Below are positions 54,440 to 64,000 of a stretch of DNA of 64,000 nt, piece by piece. The stretch covers positions 186,001 through 250,000 of the forward strand of contig JAIOQX010000006.1 in NCBI GenBank assembly GCA_021108415.1, written 5' to 3'. The notes under the pieces were generated by a model, which saw only the letters and a list, made by a program, of their open reading frames with translations, ran no database searches and was not told the origin of the DNA. The first letter of the stretch is position 1. Each line of letters begins with the position of its first letter. The stretch comes from Acholeplasmataceae bacterium (lineage in GTDB: Bacteria > Bacillota_I > Bacilli_A > Acholeplasmatales > Acholeplasmataceae). The position numbers were made by a program, and so were the translations under genes.

Positions 54440-55411
54440 TTATACGTCTTCCAAATAGTAAATATGAACTATTTCATCTTTAATTTCAACATAAAATATT
54501 AAATATGTATCATCACTTAATACAATATCATTAACTGATGTGATAAACCCGTCATCATTTAATGATTTTGCATAAACACTTTGATCATCAGGTTCAATCA
54601 TCACATCTTGATAAGCTCTAGATACCAAATCTGTACAATAGTATTTATACTTCATATCTAGAAAAAATAAGAAATTGTATAAATTCTTGTCTACTTTATC
54701 TTCTGCATATGCAATCGCACCATCAATTTGTTCTAAAGATACATCTTTAACTCTTACCCCAATAAATTTATCTCTATAATAAGATCCAAAATAAGGATAT
54801 TCCACGCTGCTTTCATATCTATATCGTGGGTTTAACCAATAATTGTTTGAAGTTTGGCTTATGGTTACACTATAATCGTGCGGTTCATCACCAGGATGTC
54901 TGATGATATCTAAAATAGTTTCATCATCATCCGGAAAGCCTACAGCTTCTATAAAACGGTTTGTATCAGTTTTTATGGCTGCATGTCCTCCAAAATAGTA
55001 TGATATGAATGGATCGACGAAAAACTGACCCACAAAAGGCGATCTTTGAGATAAAAAGACATCTCCTGCTTGGCCTAAATATTTTCTAGTATCATCATTA
55101 AAGACTGACCGTGTATCTGCTGTTTCATACAATGTTTCACGTGGAACTTTATAATATCGTCTCACCTGTTCTATACCTGGCGAATACTCAAAGTTTTCTT
55201 GATACTCAAAAACAGCTCTATCTTTGAAATCGTTGATCTCATTTCTGACTAAAATATCTTTTGTGACTGCCTTACCAATTGTAAAGATGCCTGCTCCAAC
55301 TAACAATAAAATAAACCCTTTAACAAAGGTCATAACTCTTATTTTTCTCAGCTTCTTTTTTTTCTTAATTTTACCCATAAAAAAGAGTTTTTTCATTGGC
55401 TTCACATCCAT
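54440..55411 (-). CDS. Membrane-anchored permuted NlpC/P60-like (YiiX-type) cysteine hydrolase
   Basis: 323 residues. A basic stretch with many Lys precedes one membrane helix (about 28-48), so the rest faces outside. The catalytic domain resembles YiiX/YebB-type circularly permuted NlpC/P60 enzymes: GDVFLS, then the His in GGHAAI, then the Cys much later in YYCTDLVSRAY. Targets of these enzymes may be lipid or peptide amide bonds. There is no good ribosome site at the chosen ATG (55411); Met6 is an alternative. It is cotranscribed with rmuC. Confidence 0.8.
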   Translation of the reverse strand: MDVKPMKKLFFMGKIKKKKKLRKIRVMTFVKGFILLLVGAGIFTIGKAVTKDILVRNEINDFKDRAVFEYQENFEYSPGIEQVRRYYKVPRETLYETADTRSVFNDDTRKYLGQAGDVFLSQRSPFVGQFFVDPFISYYFGGHAAIKTDTNRFIEAVGFPDDDETILDIIRHPGDEPHDYSVTISQTSNNYWLNPRYRYESSVEYPYFGSYYRDKFIGVRVKDVSLEQIDGAIAYAEDKVDKNLYNFLFFLDMKYKYYCTDLVSRAYQDVMIEPDDQSVYAKSLNDDGFITSVNDIVLSDDTYLIFYVEIKDEIVHIYYLEDV

Positions 55412-55460
55412 TTGTTAGTGTTTTTATTATATCATAATAACTAAAAAATAGCATATATAA

Positions 55461-55516
55461 AAAAGCCTTACTCTGTCTATCGTATTTCACTGATAGCTTT
55501 TAGGAGTAAGGCTTTT
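55461..55516 (-). terminator. Terminator of the rpmH-rnpA-yidC-jag operon
   Basis: AAAAGCCTTACTC (55461-55473) pairs perfectly with GAGTAAGGCTTTT (55504-55516); an inner stem CTATC/GATAG (55477-55481 with 55492-55496) stacks in the loop. T runs flank both sides. Confidence 0.9.
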
Positions 55517-55527
55517 CATTCAATATT

Positions 55528-56148
55528 TTATAATTTTGGTTTAATTACTAATCTTCTATTTTCGCCTTCACCTTCTGATTCGGTAATGACATCTCGCCAT
55601 TCACTTAATTTTGTGTGAACGATGCGACGGTCATATGAATTCATAGGATCAAGTTTAACAGATATTTTAGTTTGTGCAACTTCTTTAGCTGTCTTTGTAG
55701 CAAGTATTTCTAGTTGTCTTTTTCTATTTTCGTGATACCCACCAATATCAAGACCTACAATTAGATGACCTTCAGTAAATGTGTTTAGATAATTTCTTAG
55801 CATATATTGCATCGATAAGAGTGTTTTACCTTCTCTACCGATTAATAATGCATTTTCATCACTATCAACTGTATAATAAATCTCATTTCCATCATCAACT
55901 GATCTAACTTCCATTCTTGATTCTATCTCAAGTGTCTGTAGAATACTTTCTAAATATATCTTACCTTCAGTTGCTAAATTAATATTAGGTGTAGCTTCAT
56001 ATAATGCTGACGCACCTAAACCTAATAATCCTTTTTTCTCTTTTAAAACCGTAAATTTGATTTTATCTAATTGTATTCTTAAACTTTCTACTGCGATTTT
56101 TTCAGCTTCTTGTAAAGTTTTTGCTTCTATCTCTATTCTTTTTAACAT
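55528..56148 (-). CDS. jag: Jag/KhpB RNA-binding protein
   Basis: 206 residues from the ATG at 56148 (GGGGTGA upstream); a longer frame to 56199 lies inside yidC. N-terminal Jag domain (IEIEAKTLQEAEKIA, GLLGLGA), a KH domain (IGREGKTLLSMQYMLRNYL) and a C-terminal R3H domain (MNSYDRRIVHTKLSEW). Jag/KhpB binds RNA and links cell division with membrane insertion in other species. It follows yidC by 4 bases, its usual place. Confidence 0.95.
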   Translation of the reverse strand: MLKRIEIEAKTLQEAEKIAVESLRIQLDKIKFTVLKEKKGLLGLGASALYEATPNINLATEGKIYLESILQTLEIESRMEVRSVDDGNEIYYTVDSDENALLIGREGKTLLSMQYMLRNYLNTFTEGHLIVGLDIGGYHENRKRQLEILATKTAKEVAQTKISVKLDPMNSYDRRIVHTKLSEWRDVITESEGEGENRRLVIKPKL

Positions 56149-56152
56149 ATCA

Positions 56153-57595
56153 TCACCCCAACAATTGCTTTTCTTGTAATCTAGCATGCTTTTTCTCATT
56201 TAATCTTCTGTTAAATAAAGTTTGGCTTAGTGAATAAATATTACCGAAAATCCAATATAATGCTAACGCATTGCTTTGGTAAGAGATAAACATCATCATA
56301 ATAACCATGAAATAACTTACAAACTTCATTGTTTTTTCAGTTTGTGCGCCTTGAGGATTTGCGTTATGCTTATAAGTGTTTTTAGCATAACTTGGTTTCT
56401 TCATTGATATCTTTTGTAGAGTAAACATTGTTGCCCCTACGATAGCTGCTAGTATAAGTGCAGTGATTCCATCATTAGTATTTGCAAGATTAACACCTAA
56501 GAAGTTTGTATTAGATACTGAATCAGCATACATACCACCTTCTAAAGATATACGTCTAACAACACCATACATTGCGATAAAGATTGGCATTTGCAAGAAT
56601 GGCATTAAACAACCAAACACGTTGATGCCATGTTTTTTATAAACTTGCATCATTTCCATTTGTTGCATTTGTTGTGATTGTGGATCTTTTCTATTTGCGA
56701 ACTTAGCTTGAACACGTTGCATATCTGGCTGAGCTAGATTCATCTTCATTGTCATATCATTGCTCTTAGCATAAATTGGCCAAGCTAATGTTCTAACAAC
56801 TAACGTTGTAAATAAAATACCTAATGCAAATGAATTACCCATAAGACCTGCAAAGAAATTCATGATGAACGCTACTGGAATAACTAAGATATAGTCAAAG
56901 AATCCAGCATCTTCTGTTGTTATTGGTTTTTCACCACCAGCAACATAGACTTCAAATGTTTCTGTAAAGCCTTCATAAGTGAATGCAACTTCATAACTTT
57001 CTTTATCTTTAAATCCATCTGAGCCCATTGGATCATATCCTAAATCATCAAATAATGCAGCATATGCTTCATCAGTCATTGTTTCAGATACTTGAGTGAT
57101 GTCTCCATCATTTTCAACAGCATATGCTTCAATGCCTGTTGGATCAAATGTTTGTCCTATATTATAAAGGATAGCTTCTGATGGAAATCTAAAGACGATC
57201 ATTGCGATGTCATTATCTTCTACAACAGTTTCAGGTTTAATATATATTCTAAATGAAACCTCTTGATCCTCTACAGTAAATGTGAAGGTTTGAATTCCAC
57301 CTTCAATACCAATATCATCAGGTGATGCATTGGATGGAAGAAGCCCTTCATAAGCGACTGGCTCTTCAGAAGTTGTACCTGATTCATTTAATACCCAATA
57401 AGAAAGTCCATTATCTCCTTTAAAGATGATAGAATTTCTATCCTCATAGTCAAAAACTAGTTTTTCACCATTTTCACCATAAGGATTATTTACGATGACT
57501 TTTCCTGCCTCATCACTACCACCACAAGATGCTAGTGTGATGACAAGTAAGAGTGTCATCGCCATAAATATAATTTTTCTATAATGTCTTTTCAT
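56153..57595 (-). CDS. yidC: YidC/Oxa1 membrane insertase with lipobox and extracellular Ig-like domain
   Basis: 480 residues, nearly twice the usual Gram-positive size of about 260. Lipobox LASC (Cys24), then an outer region (about 30-245) that includes a BIG3-like Ig domain (ILYNIGQTFDPTGIEAYAV onward, ending FEVYVAGG), then the insertase core with five helices (FDYILVIPVAFIMNFFAG, LVVRTLAWPIYAKSN, MPFLQMPIFIAMYGVVRRI, and FVSYFMVIMMMFI). The Arg in LVVRTL matches the conserved hydrophilic-groove Arg. It inserts membrane proteins. It overlaps rnpA by 17 bases. Confidence 0.95.
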   Translation of the reverse strand: MKRHYRKIIFMAMTLLLVITLASCGGSDEAGKVIVNNPYGENGEKLVFDYEDRNSIIFKGDNGLSYWVLNESGTTSEEPVAYEGLLPSNASPDDIGIEGGIQTFTFTVEDQEVSFRIYIKPETVVEDNDIAMIVFRFPSEAILYNIGQTFDPTGIEAYAVENDGDITQVSETMTDEAYAALFDDLGYDPMGSDGFKDKESYEVAFTYEGFTETFEVYVAGGEKPITTEDAGFFDYILVIPVAFIMNFFAGLMGNSFALGILFTTLVVRTLAWPIYAKSNDMTMKMNLAQPDMQRVQAKFANRKDPQSQQMQQMEMMQVYKKHGINVFGCLMPFLQMPIFIAMYGVVRRISLEGGMYADSVSNTNFLGVNLANTNDGITALILAAIVGATMFTLQKISMKKPSYAKNTYKHNANPQGAQTEKTMKFVSYFMVIMMMFISYQSNALALYWIFGNIYSLSQTLFNRRLNEKKHARLQEKQLLG

Positions 57596-57938
57596 GTTTA
57601 TTCTCCATTAGTTTAGATTTTTCAAACAGCGTGATCAACTTAGATTTAATATCTTTATACTCTAGTTGTCTTGCTTTTGGTCTGATTACAATCAAAAACA
57701 ATTTATTTATAATAAATTGATCTTGTAACTCGCTAACAATCATACGAATTCTTCTTTTGACTAAATTTCTTTGAACTGCATTGCCATATTTAGTTCCAAT
57801 AGACATTGCATATCTGAAATTTTTAGCTTGAAGATCTTCGGATTGATAAACTGCAAAATAACTGTCATTTTTCACAATTCTTTTTTTATACACCGCATCA
57901 ATTTCGCTATATTTCTTAATACGATATTTTTTCTTCAT
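57579..57938 (-). CDS. rnpA: Ribonuclease P protein component
   Basis: 119 residues from the ATG at 57938; the frame continues to 57974 but the family begins MKKKYRIKK. The RNase P signature GNAVQRNLVKRRIRMIV is near residue 60. It helps RNase P RNA trim the 5' ends of tRNAs. No clear ribosome site precedes the ATG. The overlap with yidC means coupled translation. Confidence 0.96.
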   Translation of the reverse strand: MKKKYRIKKYSEIDAVYKKRIVKNDSYFAVYQSEDLQAKNFRYAMSIGTKYGNAVQRNLVKRRIRMIVSELQDQFIINKLFLIVIRPKARQLEYKDIKSKLITLFEKSKLMENKHEKTL

Positions 57939-57979
57939 GATTGTTCTGATTAAATTATTTAAAAAAAGAACCACTCAAA

Positions 57980-57996
57980 AATAACATAAAGTTATT
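57980..57996 (-). terminator. Weak hairpin between rpmH and rnpA
   Basis: AATAAC-ATAAA-GTTATT (6-bp stem, 5-base loop), with TTTTTG on the minus strand. It could reduce rnpA expression relative to rpmH. Confidence 0.4.
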
Positions 57997-58038
57997 ATTT
58001 TAATCGAGTAGTCCTAGTGTTTTTAAAATAATTTAAAT

Positions 58039-58173
58039 TTATACAGTTAATTCTGCGCGGCCTTTTAATCTACGTCTTGCAAGTACGCGACGACCACCAG
58101 CAGTAGCCATTCTAGCTCTAAAGCCATGAGTTTTTTGACGTTTTTGCTTATTTGGTTGATATGTTCTTTTCAC
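58039..58173 (-). CDS. rpmH: 50S ribosomal protein L34
   Basis: 44 residues, the normal L34 size, from a GTG at 58173 with AAAGGTGG upstream. The sequence [12 protein letters not shown] to [13 protein letters not shown] is characteristic. A longer frame to 58239 would run through the promoter and is not coding. First gene of the rpmH-rnpA-yidC-jag operon, directly left of oriC. Confidence 0.98.
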   Translation of the reverse strand: MKRTYQPNKQKRQKTHGFRARMATAGGRRVLARRRLKGRAELTV

Positions 58174-58210
58174 AATTAAAACCACCTTTCTTGCGAAACC
58201 ATGCCTTATT

Positions 58211-58239
58211 ATTATATATAATGTATCCGTCTTTGTCAA
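58211..58239 (-). promoter_or_regulatory. Consensus promoter of rpmH
   Basis: Minus strand TTGACA (58234-58239), 17-base spacer, TATAAT (58211-58216), both perfect. Confidence 0.85.
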
Positions 58240-58330
58240 TAAAAATATTATATTTTAAATATATATTGATTTTAGCATGAAATTCATACGTTTTATTAGA
58301 GTTAAGAATTACACATACCTAAAGAATTAT

Positions 58331-58489
58331 CGTGGATAAGTTTATCACATTTTATACACATTGTGGATAACTGGATAACTTTTATAATTCCTTTAGTAAA
58401 GACGTCAAATAGATATATTTATCCACATTATTAAAAAATATTAAAAGTTTAGCAAAAAAGTTATCCACAAATAATGTGGGTAACTTTTT
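58331..58489. other. oriC: DnaA-box cluster upstream of dnaA
   Basis: Boxes close or equal to TTATNCACA occur at 58331-58339 (minus, 8 of 9), 58352-58360 (plus), 58362-58370 (minus), 58419-58427 (plus), 58461-58469 (plus) and 58475-58483 (minus, 8 of 9), plus a weak one at 58370-58378. An A/T-only stretch lies at about 58428-58460. The last two boxes face each other in a 15-bp inverted repeat (58455-58469 with 58475-58489). Gene orientation flips here. Together with the second cluster behind dnaA this is the usual bipartite origin. Confidence 0.9.
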
Positions 58490-58547
58490 CTATTTTTACC
58501 TTTATTTTGTGATATCATAATACTACAGTAATTAAGGGGTAACAAAA

Positions 58548-59912
58548 ATGAATGAATACGATCAATTATGGCAACAAATACTAAACGATTTAGAGATAGT
58601 TTTCTCTGAGGAATTATACACAGATGTTTTTGAACCGTTAAAAAAGACGCATAAATATGCCAACGGGCAAATTTTTGTGCTTGTTCCTAATGAATTTATA
58701 AAAAATAGAATTAATCGCTTTTATATTAATAAAATTAATGAGTTAGCTGAAAAATACTATAAGAAAAAAATCAGATTTAAATTTGTGACAGAATCTGAGA
58801 TAGTTCCTGAAGAAACGCTAATCAGTCCAGAGAGAAATCTGAGTATTAAATATAGACCTGGAAATCTAAATAGAACATATACTTTCGATAACTTTGTCGT
58901 AGGTAAAAGTAATAATTTTGCATTTAGAATGGCAATGAAAGTTGCTGATCAACCTGGTACAGTAGCAAATCCTCTTTATATCTTTGGTGATGTTGGACTT
59001 GGTAAGACTCACTTAATGCAATCCATTGGTAATTTTATCTTAGATAACGATATTCATAAGAAAATTATGTATGTAAAAGCTGATGGATTTATTGAAGATT
59101 TCGCAAATCTATTAAGAAAAGAAAAAATGGATGATTTTAATCAAAAATATAGAGATATTGATGTCTTATTAGTTGATGATATTCAAATTATGGGTGGTGC
59201 TACTAAAACCCAAATGGAATTCTTTAAATTATTTGATTATTTATATCAACAAAATAAACAAATCGTTATTACAAGTGATAAACCTGCTTCAGAATTAAAA
59301 AATATCATGTCACGCTTAACTTCTAGATTTGAAGTTGGACTTACAGTCGATATTCAAGTACCTGATTTAGAACATAGAATCGAAATTTTAAAACGTAAAC
59401 TTGCAACAGAATCATCAGATATTCACGATATTCCAAACAATGTATTAGAATTCATTGCTTCATCATTTGTAACTAACATTAGAGAGTTAGAGGGTGCTTT
59501 AAAACGAGTTTTATTCTACTGCTTAACTAATAACTTAGATTTAAATGTAGAATCCGTTAATGAAGCGCTAGAACCGTTATTAAAAACAAAGAGAAGAAGC
59601 GATTCTTTAAATGAAAATAATTATGATAAAATCCAAAGTATTGTAAGTGATTTTTATGGCATTACAATAGATGATTTAATCGGTAAAAAACGACATTCAA
59701 AATATATATTACCTAGACATATCTCAATGTATATTATTAAATCCAAGTATAATATCCCTTATAAAACAATAGGATCATTATTTGGAGGTAGAGATCATTC
59801 AACTGTTTTAGCTGCTTGTGAGAAAATAGAAAATGAGATGAAACAAGATTTAAGTTTGAAAATTGCAATCGATACAATTCATAAAAAAATCGATCATTTC
59901 ACACAAAAATAA
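58548..59912 (+). CDS. dnaA: Chromosomal replication initiator DnaA
   Basis: 454 residues. Domain I at the N-terminus (YDQLWQQILNDLE), then domain III AAA+ with Walker A GDVGLGKTHL, Walker B LLVDDIQ and DFNQKYRDIDVLLVDD; domain IV ends with the DNA-binding GGRDHSTVLAACEKI. It melts oriC. The ATG follows AAGGGG at good spacing. A possible promoter -10 (CATAAT, 58516-58521) lies just upstream with a poor -35, behind the facing DnaA boxes, so autoregulation is likely. Confidence 0.98.
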   Translation: MNEYDQLWQQILNDLEIVFSEELYTDVFEPLKKTHKYANGQIFVLVPNEFIKNRINRFYINKINELAEKYYKKKIRFKFVTESEIVPEETLISPERNLSIKYRPGNLNRTYTFDNFVVGKSNNFAFRMAMKVADQPGTVANPLYIFGDVGLGKTHLMQSIGNFILDNDIHKKIMYVKADGFIEDFANLLRKEKMDDFNQKYRDIDVLLVDDIQIMGGATKTQMEFFKLFDYLYQQNKQIVITSDKPASELKNIMSRLTSRFEVGLTVDIQVPDLEHRIEILKRKLATESSDIHDIPNNVLEFIASSFVTNIRELEGALKRVLFYCLTNNLDLNVESVNEALEPLLKTKRRSDSLNENNYDKIQSIVSDFYGITIDDLIGKKRHSKYILPRHISMYIIKSKYNIPYKTIGSLFGGRDHSTVLAACEKIENEMKQDLSLKIAIDTIHKKIDHFTQK

Positions 59913-59924
59913 ATGTGTATAATT

Positions 59925-59989
59925 TGTGGAAAATATGGTATAATAATAGCAGTGTTAAGCCTATATGATAAGTTTTCCACTTATCCACC
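59925..59989. other. Second DnaA-box cluster and extended -10 promoter between dnaA and dnaN
   Basis: Near-consensus boxes TGTGGAAAA (59925-59933), TTTTCCACT (59973-59981) and TTATCCACC (59981-59989) flank TGGTATAAT (59936-59944), an extended -10 that probably drives dnaN. Hence dnaN may be DnaA-regulated and this may be the second half of oriC. Confidence 0.65.
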
Positions 59990-60043
59990 GCTACCAATAA
60001 CAATATTTAAAGATTAAATAATAAAAAAAAGGAGCTTCCGCTT

Positions 60044-61174
60044 ATGATTTTCAGTATTGATAGAGATGTTTTATTAAGTCAGTTACTTACTGTACAAAAA
60101 GGATTACCTTCAAAAACTCCATTACCAATTTTATATGCAATTAAATTTGAAGTTAATGAAGATCATTTAATTTTAACATCTAGTAATACAGATGTTGCAA
60201 TTCAAGTTTTAATAGATGATCAATCTATTTCAATTCAAAAAACAGGTAAGGTTGCAATACCTGGACGATATTTAATTGAAATCATGAGAAAGATAACATC
60301 TAAACGTGTTGAATTTGCATTAATCGAAGATCATTTAATAGTTATTAAAGCAGATCGCTCTGAGTTTAAATTAAGATTAATGGATGTTGAAGATTATCCA
60401 GAAGTTGATTTCTTAGATCTTGATGATCCTATCGTTTTAGATAGTCAAGTATTTAAAAACATCATTAAAGAAACTAATTTTGCAACCGCACAAAGCGAAA
60501 AAAGACCTATTTTAACTGGTGTTAATTTTAAATATAGAGAAAATCATTTGTATTGTGTTGCGACAGATAGTTATCGTTTAAGTCAAAAAAACGTTAAATT
60601 AAGAACACATTCAAAAGAATTTGATATCGTTATTCCAAATAAATCGTTAGATGAATTAAGTAAAATATTAGATACTTCTTCTGATGATGTTGAGTTATAT
60701 ATCAATCCAAATAAAGTGTTATTTAAAATGAAAAATACTTTATTTCAAACAAGATTACTTGAAGGCACTTATCCAGATACAATGAGAATTATACCTACAG
60801 AGTTTCCAGTATCAATTCCTTTCAACAAAGAAGAATTACTACAAGCTGTAGAACGTGTATCACTACTTTCTCCAAGAGATAGAGAAACCAATTACAATAT
60901 CATAAAATTAAATTTAAGAGAAGATCATATTGTAGAAATGAGTTCTACAAATAGTGAAGTCGGAGATGCGTTAGAAGAAATTATTCCTTCATCAGATGTG
61001 ATCGGACCAGTGATAAAAATTGCATTTAGTTCTAGATATTTAGTAGATGCTTTAAAGTCATTTTCTTCGAATGAAGTTTTAATTCAATTTGCTGGAGAAG
61101 TTAAACCTTTCGTGATTAAAGGTAACTTAGATCAAGAATTATTACACTTGATTTTACCAGTTAGAATCGACTAA
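60044..61174 (+). CDS. dnaN: DNA polymerase III beta sliding clamp
   Basis: 376 residues, the usual length. Three clamp domains; landmarks are LPILYAIKFEV, GRYLIEIMRKI, ATDSYRLSQK, LEGTYPD and the C-terminal LHLILPVRID. It forms the ring that holds polymerase III on DNA. Start ATG has AGGAG nine bases upstream. Followed by a terminator. Confidence 0.98.
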   Translation: MIFSIDRDVLLSQLLTVQKGLPSKTPLPILYAIKFEVNEDHLILTSSNTDVAIQVLIDDQSISIQKTGKVAIPGRYLIEIMRKITSKRVEFALIEDHLIVIKADRSEFKLRLMDVEDYPEVDFLDLDDPIVLDSQVFKNIIKETNFATAQSEKRPILTGVNFKYRENHLYCVATDSYRLSQKNVKLRTHSKEFDIVIPNKSLDELSKILDTSSDDVELYINPNKVLFKMKNTLFQTRLLEGTYPDTMRIIPTEFPVSIPFNKEELLQAVERVSLLSPRDRETNYNIIKLNLREDHIVEMSSTNSEVGDALEEIIPSSDVIGPVIKIAFSSRYLVDALKSFSSNEVLIQFAGEVKPFVIKGNLDQELLHLILPVRID

Positions 61175-61207
61175 TTAATTATAAAAATAACAAAATAACA
61201 AAAAATA

Positions 61208-61243
61208 AAAAAAGCTTTAGATTCAATTTTAAGGCTTTTTTTT
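61208..61243 (+). terminator. Terminator of dnaN
   Basis: AAAAAAAGC and GCTTTTTTT flank an imperfect stem (TTTA/TTAAG) and loop, ending in a run of eight T on the plus strand. Confidence 0.65.
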
Positions 61244-61311
61244 ATATTCACTGGCAAAAGATATTTATAACCAAATAAATCGCTTAAATTAGTGTATTTT
61301 TCTTTATATTA

Positions 61312-61320
61312 TGTTATAAT
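61312..61320 (+). promoter_or_regulatory. Extended -10 promoter of yaaA-recF-gyrB
   Basis: TGTTATAAT (61312-61320), 25 bases before the ATG at 61346; the -35 is weak. Confidence 0.55.
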
Positions 61321-61345
61321 ATAAACAAAGGCAAAGGGTAAATAT

Positions 61346-61550
61346 ATGAAAAAATTCAAGATAAACACAGATTTTATAACTTTAGGTCAATTTTTAAAAG
61401 CAACTGATTATATCGGATCTGGTGGAGAAGCCAAGTTTTTTTTAATGCAACAAGAAGTTTTTGTTAATCATGAAAGAAGAACTGAACGCGGTAAAAAACT
61501 ATTTCACGGTGATCAAGTTATGATATTTGAAACTGTTCACTATATCGTTA

Positions 61551-61573
<23 letters not shown>
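61346..61573 (+). CDS. yaaA: S4-domain RNA-binding protein YaaA
   Basis: 75 residues. S4-like RNA-binding protein found between dnaN and recF in Gram-positive bacteria: ITLGQFLKATDYIGSGGEAKFFL and VFVNHERRTERGKKLFHGD. Probably binds rRNA or ribosomes. Its end overlaps the recF start by 23 bases. Confidence 0.93.

Positions 61574-64000
<2,427 letters not shown>

Overview
The window is a 64 kb stretch of an A+T-rich, low-GC Gram-positive-type chromosome that spans the replication origin. The blocks rpmH-rnpA-yidC-jag and dnaA-dnaN-yaaA(S4)-recF-gyrB, the RNA polymerase delta subunit, a T-box on asnS, cre-like operators and standard codon use (TGA is a stop, TGG is Trp) fit Bacillota or the deep-branching Mollicutes. 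The surface proteome is made of lipoproteins with Ig-like, lamin-tail, OB-like, PASTA and thermonuclease modules. That style fits Acholeplasmatales/Izemoplasmatales-type wall-less bacteria from sediments. This placement is an inference: nothing here proves absence of a cell wall, but no murein synthesis or sporulation gene is seen.

Layout. Every gene left of about 58.2 kb is on the minus strand and every gene right of it is on the plus strand, so all genes point away from oriC (DnaA boxes at 58331-58489, with a second cluster between dnaA and dnaN). From left to right: 1-1763, a truncated exported surface protein under a promoter overlapped by a perfect cre match. 1896-13911, one six-gene operon read from 13911 downwards: anhydro-MurNAc kinase, a GH4-type hydrolase, a cytosolic GHL10 hydrolase, a giant surface twin-GHL10 protein, a beta-lactamase-fold hydrolase, and an Ig/beta-helix lipoprotein ending in an N-acetylmuramoyl-L-alanine amidase. 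14080-14934, a MurR/RpiR-type regulator. 15054-18446, an EtfB-EtfA(ferredoxin)-GlcD operon matching the electron-confurcating lactate dehydrogenase LctBCD. 18567-23200, a phosphodiester glycosidase, a lipoprotein, a PIG-L deacetylase and a ROK-like kinase. 23288-26895, a flavoprotein, an SGNH hydrolase, a lipoprotein and a hypothetical protein. 26914-38389, housekeeping (fba, pyrG with a candidate CTP attenuator, rpoE, recR-ebfC-dnaX, mnmE, mgtC, ttcA, two nrnA). 38476-40741, a membrane protein and a PASTA/LTD/thermonuclease lipoprotein. 40924-51087, a sugar-type ABC importer operon ending in a 1519-residue LTD/OB/Ig lipoprotein. 51482-57938, asnS, rmuC, a permuted NlpC/P60 protein, jag, yidC, rnpA.

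How the genes may work together. The strongest idea is a peptidoglycan-foraging locus: a surface amidase strips peptides, GHL10 (DigH/YddW-like) enzymes cut the denuded glycan, GH4 and AnmK process the imported sugars to MurNAc-6-P, and D-lactate released by a MurQ etherase (not in this window) would be oxidised by the adjacent LctBCD-type complex, with a MurR-like regulator lying between the two operons. If the organism is wall-less this is scavenging of other bacteria's walls, not self-recycling. A second surface theme, thermonuclease plus lamin-tail/OB proteins and an ABC importer, suggests capture of extracellular polymers, possibly DNA.
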